DNA from: Mesorhizobium sp. YIM 152430
GTDB taxonomy: Bacteria > Pseudomonadota > Alphaproteobacteria > Rhizobiales > Rhizobiaceae
Length of the DNA stretch: 64,000 bases
Direction of reading: 5' to 3'
Assembly (NCBI RefSeq): GCF_029210365.1
Contig: NZ_JARGES010000027.1
Location: forward strand, 310,001-374,000
Each line of letters begins with the position of its first letter. The first letter of the stretch is position 1. Positions 31,202 to 38,144 of the stretch are shown here, piece by piece. The position numbers were made by a program, and so were the translations under genes. The notes under the pieces were generated by a model. It saw nothing but the letters and a program-made list of their open reading frames with translations, was not told the origin of the DNA and did not search any database.

Positions 31202-31219
31202 GTGGTAGCCCGCTGCTAC
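31202..31219. promoter_or_regulatory. 18-bp dyad operator, copy 1 (upstream of the sorbosone dehydrogenase-like gene)
   Basis: GTGGTAGCCCGCTGCTAC, an imperfect palindrome (GTRGYAGC-CC/GG-GCTGCYAC type) lying 57 bases upstream of the dehydrogenase ATG at 31144. It matches the dyad at 31680-31697 in 16 of 18 positions. Confidence 0.65.
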
Positions 31220-31226
31220 ACGAAAA

Positions 31227-31532
31227 TTATGCCGCCTCGTGCCGCAGCGCTTCCAGTTCCGCGTCCTGCGGTCGGTGACCGCGCAGATAGAGTGCGCAGG
31301 TCGTGCGCAGCATTGACGCGAAGTTCGGGATCTCGCCATTGATCTCGATCGCCTCGTCATAGAGCTTCGACAGGAATTTCGGCGTCGACAGCCCTTGGCT
31401 TTGCGCAATTTCATCCAGCAGCAGCCAGAACGTGGCCTCGAGTTGGATGCTGGTCGAATGACCGCCGATCCGCACCGAGCGGTTGACCGGCCGGTAACCT
31501 TCCGGATCTTGTCCGGCAAACACTCTGCACAT
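31227..31532 (-). CDS. Ribbon-helix-helix domain protein (RHH_4-like)
   Basis: 101 residues. After a short lead (MCRVFAGQDPEGYRPVNRSV), the segment RIGGHSTSIQLEATFWLLLDEIAQSQG fits an RHH DNA-binding fold: a polar beta-strand followed by two helices. STPKFLSKLYDEAIEINGEIPNFASMLRTTCALYLRG completes the family pattern. Such proteins are predicted DNA-binding regulators. A strong ribosome-binding site (GGAGG, 8 bases upstream) supports the ATG at 31532. It lies between the two operator-like dyads, and is a candidate for binding them, though a regulator encoded elsewhere is equally possible. Confidence 0.82.
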   Translation of the reverse strand: MCRVFAGQDPEGYRPVNRSVRIGGHSTSIQLEATFWLLLDEIAQSQGLSTPKFLSKLYDEAIEINGEIPNFASMLRTTCALYLRGHRPQDAELEALRHEAA

Positions 31533-31679
31533 GGCATTTTCCTCCGCAGATATTGTTTTTCTTGGCCCATTGATCGGCGCCGCTTCATGCCTGCCTGCCG
31601 GCTCCGCTCGAAGTGTCCGGGAAGGCAGGCTTAAGGGCAAGTCGTACTTTAGCACGGCAATTTGCGCTCCGCTTCATCC

Positions 31680-31697
31680 GTAGTAGCCCGCTGCCAC
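31680..31697. promoter_or_regulatory. 18-bp dyad operator, copy 2 (upstream of the VOC-GMC operon)
   Basis: GTAGTAGCCCGCTGCCAC, identical to copy 1 at 16 of 18 positions, with the two differences in symmetric positions (3 and 16). It ends 56 bases before the TTG start of the VOC gene, almost the same distance as copy 1 from its gene. Confidence 0.65.
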
Positions 31698-31753
31698 CAC
31701 AGGCCGTCACGACGGACCATAATCCTATCCACAATCATCACTCGGAGGCCGAT

Positions 31754-32149
31754 TTGGCGAAAGCAATCCATTCGATGATCAGGGTTCTGGAGGAGGCGAG
31801 GTCGGTCGACTTCTACCGGACGGCATTCGCGCTCGACATTGCCGAGCGGTTCGATTTCGAAACGTTCACGCTTGTCTATCTGCGCAACGCCGAGGCCGAT
31901 TTCGAGGTCGAGTTGACGATCAACAAGGGCCGCACCGATCTCTATGAACTCGGTGACGGCTACGGCCACATCGCCTTTTGCGTCGACGATCTCGATGCCG
32001 AACACGCCCGTTTCAAGGCGAGCGGTCTCGCCCCGCGCGACATCGTCGAGTTCAAGAACGAGGGCAGGCTCATCGCCCGCTTCTTCTTCGTCGCCGATCC
32101 GGACGGATACAAGATCGAGGTGCTGCAAAGACACGGAAGATACGTTTGA
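31754..32149 (+). CDS. VOC family protein, lactoylglutathione lyase (glyoxalase I)-like
   Basis: 131 residues. Two beta-alpha-beta-beta-beta modules run from MIRVLEEARSVDFYRTAFALDIAERFDF to GYGHIAFCVDDLDAEHARFKASG and FFFVADPDGYKIEVLQRHGRY. The His in GHIAF and the Glu in YKIEVLQ are the usual metal ligands of glyoxalase I. The start is a TTG at 31754 with GGAGG five bases upstream; there is no ATG in a sensible place. It heads an operon with a Tat-exported small subunit and a GMC oxidoreductase, so it might detoxify an aldehyde or 2-oxoaldehyde product (inference). Confidence 0.85.
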   Translation: MAKAIHSMIRVLEEARSVDFYRTAFALDIAERFDFETFTLVYLRNAEADFEVELTINKGRTDLYELGDGYGHIAFCVDDLDAEHARFKASGLAPRDIVEFKNEGRLIARFFFVADPDGYKIEVLQRHGRYV

Positions 32150-32229
32150 GATCGCGGCCGCGTTGGGAGGCGCGGCCGTAGCCAGTCAATCGCGCCGATG
32201 GGCGCGACCAGCAAGCCAGGGAGGAAACC

Positions 32230-32772
32230 ATGGTTACAGTCTATCGAAGAGATCCCGGCAGGGAGCCCGTTCTTTCGCGACGGGCACTTTTGAAGGGAAG
32301 CGGCGCCGCGCTTGTTCTTGTGGTCACGGGGAGCGCCGTCGTCAGCCCGCAGCAGGCCTGGGGCATGGAGCCCGCAGCCTTGAAACCCGAAACGATGGCG
32401 ACGCTCATCCAGATGGCGCGCGACATCTATCCGCACGACCATGTGGCCGAGCGCTTCTATGTGATCGCGATGAAGGATCACGACACCAAGTCGGGCAGCG
32501 ACGCAGCCCACAAGGAACTGATCGAGACCGGCATCGCCGATCTCGACCGGCGGGCAGGCGAGGGCGGCTATCGTGGCATCGGCTGGGAGGAAGATCGCGT
32601 CAAGCTGCTTCATGAGATTGAGGCGACGCCCTTCTTCCAGACGGTTCGCGGCGGAATGGTCGTCGGGTTCTACAACCAGAAGGAACTGTGGCCTCTGTTC
32701 GGATACGAAGGCGAGTCCTTCTCCCAGGGCGGCTACATGACCCGCGGCTTCGACGACATCGAGTGGCTCTGA
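32230..32772 (+). CDS. Tat-exported gluconate 2-dehydrogenase subunit 3-like protein
   Basis: 180 residues. The N-terminus has a twin-arginine signal (LSRRALLKGSGAALVLVVTG, residues 15-34). The mature part, LIQMARDIYPHDHVAERFYVIAMKDHD...GYRGIGWEEDRVKLLHEIEATPFF...YNQKELWPLFGYEG, is the gluconate 2-dehydrogenase subunit 3 family pattern. In membrane FAD sugar dehydrogenases the small subunit carries the Tat signal and co-exports the signal-less GMC flavoprotein. The next gene encodes exactly such a partner, 50 bases downstream. It sits 80 bases after the VOC gene. Confidence 0.88.
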   Translation: MVTVYRRDPGREPVLSRRALLKGSGAALVLVVTGSAVVSPQQAWGMEPAALKPETMATLIQMARDIYPHDHVAERFYVIAMKDHDTKSGSDAAHKELIETGIADLDRRAGEGGYRGIGWEEDRVKLLHEIEATPFFQTVRGGMVVGFYNQKELWPLFGYEGESFSQGGYMTRGFDDIEWL

Positions 32773-32822
32773 CCCCGCTCGACCCGATCATTCAGCCATA
32801 GACAGGTTTCCGGGAGGATATC

Positions 32823-34394
32823 ATGCCTGCTCCTTATGCACTTTCCGACGACACTGTCGTCGTCATCATCGGTTCGGGCGCCGGCGGCGGCACGCTGGCC
32901 AACGAACTCGCCCAGAAGGGTGTCGATGTGGTCGTGCTCGAAGCCGGGCCGCGCATCGAATATGAGGACTTCATCAACGACGAATGGGATTCATTCGGCC
33001 AGTTGGCTTGGCTTGACAACCGTACCACCTCCGGCAGTTGGCGCGTGGCGAAGGACTTTCCCAATCTGCCGGCATGGATCGTCAAGGCAGTCGGCGGCAC
33101 GACGACCCACTGGGCCGGCGCCTCGCTGCGCTTCCAGGAGCACGAATTCAAGACGCTGACCAATTACGGGCCCGTCGAAGGCGCCAGTCTTCTCGACTGG
33201 CCGATCACTCTTGCCGATCTCGAACCCTACTACGAGAAGGCAGAGGACAAGATGGGCGTGACCCGGACCCACGGCATCGAGGGTCTGCCCGGCAACAACA
33301 ACTTCAAGATATTGAAGGCCGGGGCCGACAAGCTCGGCTACACCGATTGCCACACCGGCAACATGGCGATCAATTCCGGCTTCCGCGATGATCGCATGGG
33401 ATGCCAGCAGACGGGTTTCTGCTTCCAGGGCTGCAAATGGGGCGCGAAATGGTCGACGCTCTATACCGAGATTCCCAAGGGCGAGGCGACCGGCAAGCTG
33501 GAAGTGCGGCCTGAAAGCCATGTCATCAAGATCGAGCATGATGACAGCGGCAAGGTGACAGGCGTCGTCTATGCCGACAAGGACGGCAATTTGCAGGAAC
33601 AGAAGGCCCGCATCGTCGCCGTGGCCGGCAATTCGATCGAAAGCCCGCGCCTGCTCTTGAACTCGGCTTCGTCGAAATATCCTGACGGGCTCGCCAATTC
33701 GTCCGGCCAGGTCGGCAAGAACTACATGCGTCACACGACCGGTTCTGTCTACGCCATCTTCGATCAACCGGTCCATTTCTACCGCGGCACGACCATGGCC
33801 GGCATCATCCGCGACGAGGCGAAGCACGATCCGTCGCGCGGCTTCGTCGGCGGCTACGAATTGGAGACGCTGGCGCTCGGCCTGCCCTTCATGGCCGCCT
33901 TCCTCAATCCGGGCGGCTGGGGCCGGTCCTTCGCATCCGCGCTCGACCAGTACGACCACATGGCCGGGCTGTGGATCGTCGGCGAGGACATGCCGCAGGA
34001 GAACAACCGCATTTCCCTTCACACGGAACTCAAGGACAAATACGGGATGCCCGTTCCGGACGTCGCCTTCACCGACCATCCGAACGATACCGCGATGCGC
34101 GACCACGCCTACAGCCGAGGCATCGCGCTCTATGACGCCGTCGGTGCGACCCGCACCTTCCCGACGCCGCCCTATCCCTCGACCCACAATCTCGGCACCA
34201 ACCGGATGAGCAAGAAGCCCGAGGACGGCGTCGTCAACCAATGGGGCCAGACCCACGACATCGCGAACCTGTTCGTCTCCGACGGCAGCCAGTTCACGAC
34301 CGGCGCGGCCGAGAACCCGACCCTGACCATCGTCGCGCTCGCGATCCGTCAGGCGGACCACATCGCCAGGGAGATGTCGTCCGGCACGATTTGA
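32823..34394 (+). CDS. GMC family FAD-dependent oxidoreductase
   Basis: 523 residues. The N-terminal FAD motif is VVIIGSGAGGGTLANELAQKG with the ribose-binding Glu in VVVLEAGPR. GTTTHWAGASLRF is the flavin-contact loop. FQGCKWGAKWSTL is a Cys-containing family segment. STHNLGTNRMSKKPEDGVVNQWGQ holds a likely catalytic His, and FTTGAAENPTLTIVALAIRQADHI the second active-site position (Asn). There is no signal peptide of its own, fitting co-export with the Tat small subunit upstream. It probably oxidises a sugar, sugar acid or alcohol, passing electrons to a cytochrome c (inference). GGGAGG just upstream is the ribosome-binding site. Confidence 0.9.
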   Translation: MPAPYALSDDTVVVIIGSGAGGGTLANELAQKGVDVVVLEAGPRIEYEDFINDEWDSFGQLAWLDNRTTSGSWRVAKDFPNLPAWIVKAVGGTTTHWAGASLRFQEHEFKTLTNYGPVEGASLLDWPITLADLEPYYEKAEDKMGVTRTHGIEGLPGNNNFKILKAGADKLGYTDCHTGNMAINSGFRDDRMGCQQTGFCFQGCKWGAKWSTLYTEIPKGEATGKLEVRPESHVIKIEHDDSGKVTGVVYADKDGNLQEQKARIVAVAGNSIESPRLLLNSASSKYPDGLANSSGQVGKNYMRHTTGSVYAIFDQPVHFYRGTTMAGIIRDEAKHDPSRGFVGGYELETLALGLPFMAAFLNPGGWGRSFASALDQYDHMAGLWIVGEDMPQENNRISLHTELKDKYGMPVPDVAFTDHPNDTAMRDHAYSRGIALYDAVGATRTFPTPPYPSTHNLGTNRMSKKPEDGVVNQWGQTHDIANLFVSDGSQFTTGAAENPTLTIVALAIRQADHIAREMSSGTI

Positions 34395-34415
34395 TTCCGA
34401 TCCCCCGCAAACTTG

Positions 34416-34447
34416 GGCGGTACCGCTTGTCGGTATCGCCATTTTTT
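34416..34447 (+). terminator. Rho-independent terminator after the GMC gene
   Basis: GGCGGTACCG pairs with CGGTATCGCC (10 bp with one G-T pair, 5-base loop) followed by ATTTTTT, 22 bases after the GMC stop codon. Confidence 0.88.
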
Positions 34448-34684
34448 GCGTGGTTATGACAAACTGCACTGCGTGAGCCCGGACGACCCCGATCTACGCC
34501 GCTTCCAGCGGCCGGATTGCCTTCCCCCTGCAACCTTCACACGTCACCTTGCGTTTTTGCCGGGCGAGGGCTTGCGGCCTTGCCGCCTTCGTCATACGCA
34601 AACGAGCCGACCGCGACCTGACCAGAAGGTCGATCCCTTCACCCGACACTCTCAAGCTCCATTCGAACACCCATGGAGGCGCCG

Positions 34685-36091
34685 ATGACTGCCAACGACA
34701 TAGAGACCGGCGGCGGCGAAGAGGCTCGGCCCGAAATCTACAATGAGGACGGCGCGATCCGGCAGGACTTCCTTGCCCGGATCACCGATGCCATCGACGG
34801 ATTGGACGCCGATACGCTGAAAAGCGAAGTCGCGGTGCTCCACCAGTCGGAAATCGGCGATCTGCTCGAAGCATTGCCACCCGAAGCGCGTCGCAGCCTC
34901 GTCGTTCTCATGGGCGATGAGTTCGACTTTACAGCCCTGACCGAAGTCGACGAAGCGATCCGTCTCGACATCGTCGAGCATCTGCCCAATGCGCAGATCG
35001 CGCAGGCCGTCCAGGAACTCGATTCGGACGACGCGGTCTACATTCTGGAGGATCTCGACCGCGAGGATCAGGACGAGATTCTCGAGCAGCTTCCCTTCAC
35101 CGAGCGGATCAGGCTGCGCCGCTCGCTCGACTACCCGGAGGAAACGGCCGGTCGCCGTATGCAGACCGAGTTCGTCGCCGTGCCCCCTTTCTGGACGGTC
35201 GGCCAGACGATCGACTACATGCGCGAGGACAGGAACCTCCCGGATTCCTTTCACCAGATCTTCGTCGTCGATCCGACCTTCCGACTGATGGGGGCGGTCG
35301 ATCTCGACCGCATCCTGCGCTCGCAGCGCACGGTCAGGATCGAGGACGTGATGCACGAGACGCGTCACGCCATTCCGGCCACGATGGATCAGGAAGAGGC
35401 GGCGCAGGAGTTCGAGCAGTACGATCTTCTCTCCGCCGCCGTCGTGGACGAGAACGAACGCCTCGTCGGCGTGCTCACCATCGATGACGTCGTCGACGTC
35501 ATCCAGGAAGAGGCTGAGGAAGATCTTCTGCGCATGGGCGGCGTCGGCGACGAGGAATTGTCGGATTCGGTTCGCACCACCTCGCGCTCCCGCGTGCCGT
35601 GGCTTTTGATCAACCTCGTCATGGCCTTTCTGGCCGCTTCGGTCATCGGGCTTTTCGACGCGACCATCCAGGAGATCGTCGCGCTCGCGATCCTGATGCC
35701 GATCGTCGCCGGCATGGGCGGCAATGCGGGCTCGCAGACCATGACGGTCACCGTGCGCGCGCTCGCCACCCGCGACCTCGACATCTACAATGCCGGCCGC
35801 ATCATCCGCCGCGAAATGGGCGTCGGGCTGATCAACGGCCTTTTGTTCGCGGTCCTCGTCGGCGGTATCGCATCGTTCTGGTTTTCGACCGATATCGGCC
35901 TTGTCATCGCCGCCGCGATGTTGATCAACCTGTTCACCGCAGCCCTCGCGGGCATTCTCGTGCCCCTGCTGCTCGACAAGGTCGGCGCCGACCCGGCCGT
36001 CGCCTCGGCCGTCTTCGTCACCACCATCACCGATGTCGTCGGCTTCTTCGCCTTTCTCGGTCTCGCGACATGGTGGTTCGGCCTGCTTTAG
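34685..36091 (+). CDS. mgtE: Magnesium transporter MgtE
   Basis: 468 residues. The cytoplasmic N domain (IGDLLEALPPEARRSLVVLMGDEFD, superhelical) is followed by two CBS domains (SFHQIFVVDPTFRLMGAVDLDRI; DLLSAAVVDENERLVGVLTIDDVVDV). A connecting helix leads to five transmembrane helices with the pore segment MGGNAGSQTMTVTVRALATRDL and ALAGILVPLLLDKVGADPA. It is a Mg2+ channel gated by Mg2+ binding to the N and CBS domains. The ATG at 34685 has GGAGG five bases upstream; the ATG four codons earlier overlaps that site. The roughly 290-base upstream gap holds the GMC terminator and a leader in which I see no recognisable riboswitch. Confidence 0.94.
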   Translation: MTANDIETGGGEEARPEIYNEDGAIRQDFLARITDAIDGLDADTLKSEVAVLHQSEIGDLLEALPPEARRSLVVLMGDEFDFTALTEVDEAIRLDIVEHLPNAQIAQAVQELDSDDAVYILEDLDREDQDEILEQLPFTERIRLRRSLDYPEETAGRRMQTEFVAVPPFWTVGQTIDYMREDRNLPDSFHQIFVVDPTFRLMGAVDLDRILRSQRTVRIEDVMHETRHAIPATMDQEEAAQEFEQYDLLSAAVVDENERLVGVLTIDDVVDVIQEEAEEDLLRMGGVGDEELSDSVRTTSRSRVPWLLINLVMAFLAASVIGLFDATIQEIVALAILMPIVAGMGGNAGSQTMTVTVRALATRDLDIYNAGRIIRREMGVGLINGLLFAVLVGGIASFWFSTDIGLVIAAAMLINLFTAALAGILVPLLLDKVGADPAVASAVFVTTITDVVGFFAFLGLATWWFGLL

Positions 36092-36093
36092 CC

Positions 36094-36135
36094 ATCGGAC
36101 CGAAAAGTGGAATCCGGTTTTCGGGTCGTTCCGAT
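36094..36135. repeat. Short palindromic intergenic repeat, rhizobial RIME-like
   Basis: The segment starts three bases after mgtE and contains CCGAAAAGTGGAATCCGGTT followed by TTCGG, with CCGAAAA/TTTTCGG as a stem and an outer ATCGGA/TCCGAT-like extension. Sequences of this kind recur between genes in Rhizobium, Agrobacterium, Mesorhizobium and Brucella genomes. It may also act as the mgtE terminator. Only one clear copy is seen in this window. Confidence 0.6.
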
Positions 36136-36157
36136 ACCCGACATTGAGCCGGCGCAA

Positions 36158-36186
36158 TTGACTTTTACGTAAATGCCGTGGCAATC
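36158..36186 (+). promoter_or_regulatory. Probable promoter/operator of the MerR-family gene
   Basis: A -35-like TTGACT (36158-36163) runs straight into the perfect palindrome TTTACGTAAA (36164-36173), about 50 bases before the regulator gene. MerR-family proteins bind palindromes within the promoter spacer, so autoregulation is likely. The -10 element is not clear (GGCAAT is weak). Confidence 0.5.
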
Positions 36187-36221
36187 TCGCGCAGGTTTCA
36201 AGTGCTTGATCGGATAGGTGA

Positions 36222-36608
36222 ATGCGGGAATTCTACACGATCACCGAGCTCACGCGGGAGTTCGGCGTATCGACCCGCACCTTGCGGTTCTATGAAGACG
36301 AAGGACTGGTTCTTCCGGTGCGGCGCGGCCGCACGCGCCTGTTCCGTCCTGCGGATCGCCATCTGATCAAGCAGATCATGCGCGGCAAGCGTCTCGGCTT
36401 TTCCATCAACGAGATTCGCGAAATCATCCAGATGTATCGCGAGCCGCCGGGCGAGGTGGGTCAGCTCAAGTTGATGATCAAGCGCATCGAGGAAAAACGC
36501 GAGGATTTGCGCCAGAAGCGGCGTGACCTCGAAGAAACCCTGTCCGAACTCGACGGCGCGGAGGAAGCCTGCGTCGAGCGCCTTGCCGAACTGGGCGTCA
36601 CGACATAG
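36222..36608 (+). CDS. MerR family transcriptional regulator, LiuR-like
   Basis: 128 residues. A winged helix-turn-helix occupies the N-terminus (YTITELTREFGVSTRTLRFYEDEGLVLPVRRGRTRLFRPADRHLI), followed by the family segment RGKRLGFSINEIREIIQMYREPPG and a C-terminal dimerisation coiled coil. There is no metal-binding cysteine pattern; the single Cys near the end is not in a MerR/CueR loop. The sequence resembles LiuR-type regulators of branched-chain amino acid or fatty acid breakdown, but no such genes adjoin it. A palindrome upstream suggests self-control. It is convergent with the methyltransferase gene with no gap. Confidence 0.85.
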   Translation: MREFYTITELTREFGVSTRTLRFYEDEGLVLPVRRGRTRLFRPADRHLIKQIMRGKRLGFSINEIREIIQMYREPPGEVGQLKLMIKRIEEKREDLRQKRRDLEETLSELDGAEEACVERLAELGVTT

Positions 36609-37085
36609 CTAAAACCAGCGCCGTACCCGTTTCGAGTAGTCGCGATAGGCCTTGCCGAAGCGCCGGTCGAGATGGCGTTCTTCCGGGCGTATGGCTATGA
36701 AGCTGATGGCAAGTCCGGCGGCAAAACCTGCAAGGATGAACCAGGGATTGCGCGTGACCGGGGCGAGCCCGATCAGGATCGTGACGCCGCCGAGATAGAT
36801 CGGGTTGCGGCTGATCGCGAACGGTCCGTCCGTAACGAGGCGCTGGGCGGCGGATGTCGGCGCAACCGGCGTTCCGGTTTTCCGGAACCGCGTGACGGCC
36901 AGCACCGCGAGCGTCGCGCCGCCCACGATGAACAGCGCACCGATCCCGGCAAGAAACTCGGCGAAAGGGCCGCGCAGCCAGGGCAGCGGCGCCATCGTGC
37001 CGAGAAGGATCGCCAGCGCCACGGCTGACAGGAGAATGACGGGCGGCCAGGAAAAACGCATCGGCGGCTGATCGGCGGTTCTCAT
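36609..37085 (-). CDS. Isoprenylcysteine carboxyl methyltransferase (ICMT)-family membrane methyltransferase
   Basis: 158 residues with about four transmembrane helices. The C-terminal signature VTDGPFAISRNPIYLGGVTILIG and EERHLDRRFGKAYRDYSKRVRRW is the SAM-binding region shared by ICMT and phospholipid methyltransferases (PEMT). Bacteria lack prenylated CaaX proteins, so the substrate is probably a lipid or small molecule (inference). Its start overlaps the stop of the upstream acyltransferase-like gene by four bases, so the two are co-translated. Confidence 0.85.
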   Translation of the reverse strand: MRTADQPPMRFSWPPVILLSAVALAILLGTMAPLPWLRGPFAEFLAGIGALFIVGGATLAVLAVTRFRKTGTPVAPTSAAQRLVTDGPFAISRNPIYLGGVTILIGLAPVTRNPWFILAGFAAGLAISFIAIRPEERHLDRRFGKAYRDYSKRVRRWF

Positions 37086-38071
37086 TCATACTCTCCCGGA
37101 GCGTCCAGATCGGTCGAAATCGAGCACTGAGCGGCAATCTCGCTGAGCCACGCCGTCGCAGTCTCGCTCGGCGCACCAGTATAAATCTCTCCGGCGCGCG
37201 CGTCGCCGTCGATCTCGGCAACCACGCATCCGCAATACGCCTCGCAGAACGCTGCATCGCGCATCTGGACGCATTGGGCCTCGCAGGCCCGAAGGAAGCC
37301 GGTACGTGGCTCTTCCGCTTGTGGCGGCACGACCAGCGAGGCGAGAAAGATCAGGCCGATCAGGATCGGCTGATGCAGCAGATAGACCGCAAGGCTGTGC
37401 CGGCCGGCAAATTGCAGTGGCCCCGTCCAGCCGGGAAGCGGCGTGCCCGCCTTGCGTTCCGTCCACCCCGATCCGAGCGCGACCTTCGCCGCCGCCATGC
37501 CGAGCATAACCGCGCCGAACCATGGAAAAAGAGGCACGAAATCGTTGGACCGCGGATTGACCGACGCAAGCCCCGTCCAGGCGAGCGCCATGCCGTTGAA
37601 GACATCGCTCCGCCACACCGCAGGCAGGACGATCACGCCGGCCGCAAGGGCTGCGACGGCCACGGCCGGCAGGCGCAGGAAGAATAGCCCCACGAGGCTC
37701 GCCACTGCGATGTGATGCAGGATGCCGAAAAAGATGAAGGCGTCCGGCGTCGCGAAATAGGTGACGAGCGTGATCGCCACGGCGGCCCCGCCCACCTGAA
37801 GCAAACGCCACCAGAAGGGTTGCCACCGCACCCCCCGCACATGCGCGAGAAAGAGGCTGAAGCCGACGAGAAACAGGAAGGACGAGGCTATGGACCGTGC
37901 GAAAAGCCGCCACCCGCCGACTGCCGTCATGCCGGGCGTCGCATAGCCGAAGAATTCGAGATCCCAGGCGAAATGATAGATCGCCATCGCGACCAGGGCG
38001 AACCCGCGCGCGGCGTCGATCAGTTCGATCCGGGATTTGTTTTTGGGCGCGCTGTGCATTAGGTCGGTCAT
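37082..38071 (-). CDS. DUF1624/HGSNAT-like membrane acyltransferase with a Cys-rich tail
   Basis: 329 residues. The N-terminal signature RIELIDAARGFALVAMAIYHFAWDLEFFG (with IYHF) and later ILHHIAVASLVGLFFLRL and GRHSLAVYLLHQPILIGL define the DUF1624/heparan-alpha-glucosaminide N-acetyltransferase-like membrane family, about eight helices. After the last helix comes an unusual soluble tail with Cys263, 267, 276, 280, 282 and 316, i.e. C-x3-C-x8-C-x3-C plus two more. Substrate unknown. It overlaps the methyltransferase gene by four bases and is divergent from the aldo-keto reductase gene. Confidence 0.82.
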   Translation of the reverse strand: MTDLMHSAPKNKSRIELIDAARGFALVAMAIYHFAWDLEFFGYATPGMTAVGGWRLFARSIASSFLFLVGFSLFLAHVRGVRWQPFWWRLLQVGGAAVAITLVTYFATPDAFIFFGILHHIAVASLVGLFFLRLPAVAVAALAAGVIVLPAVWRSDVFNGMALAWTGLASVNPRSNDFVPLFPWFGAVMLGMAAAKVALGSGWTERKAGTPLPGWTGPLQFAGRHSLAVYLLHQPILIGLIFLASLVVPPQAEEPRTGFLRACEAQCVQMRDAAFCEAYCGCVVAEIDGDARAGEIYTGAPSETATAWLSEIAAQCSISTDLDAPGEYE

Positions 38072-38144
38072 TCAAGAATCTCGATGTCACCCGTCGGTAG
38101 CATGAAATCGCCCGACGCGGCCAAGCATAAGGATAGACCGGACC

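Noticed and set aside
34448-34684. Possible Mg2+ riboswitch in the mgtE leader
   Set aside because: I could not recognise the conserved M-box (ykoK) elements; only a loose GCGTTT/AAACGC-type pairing is present.
34413-34688. 91-codon open frame between the GMC gene and mgtE
   Set aside because: It starts inside the GMC terminator stem, ends at the mgtE start, and has the Arg/Pro-rich composition of a non-coding frame; no ribosome-binding site.
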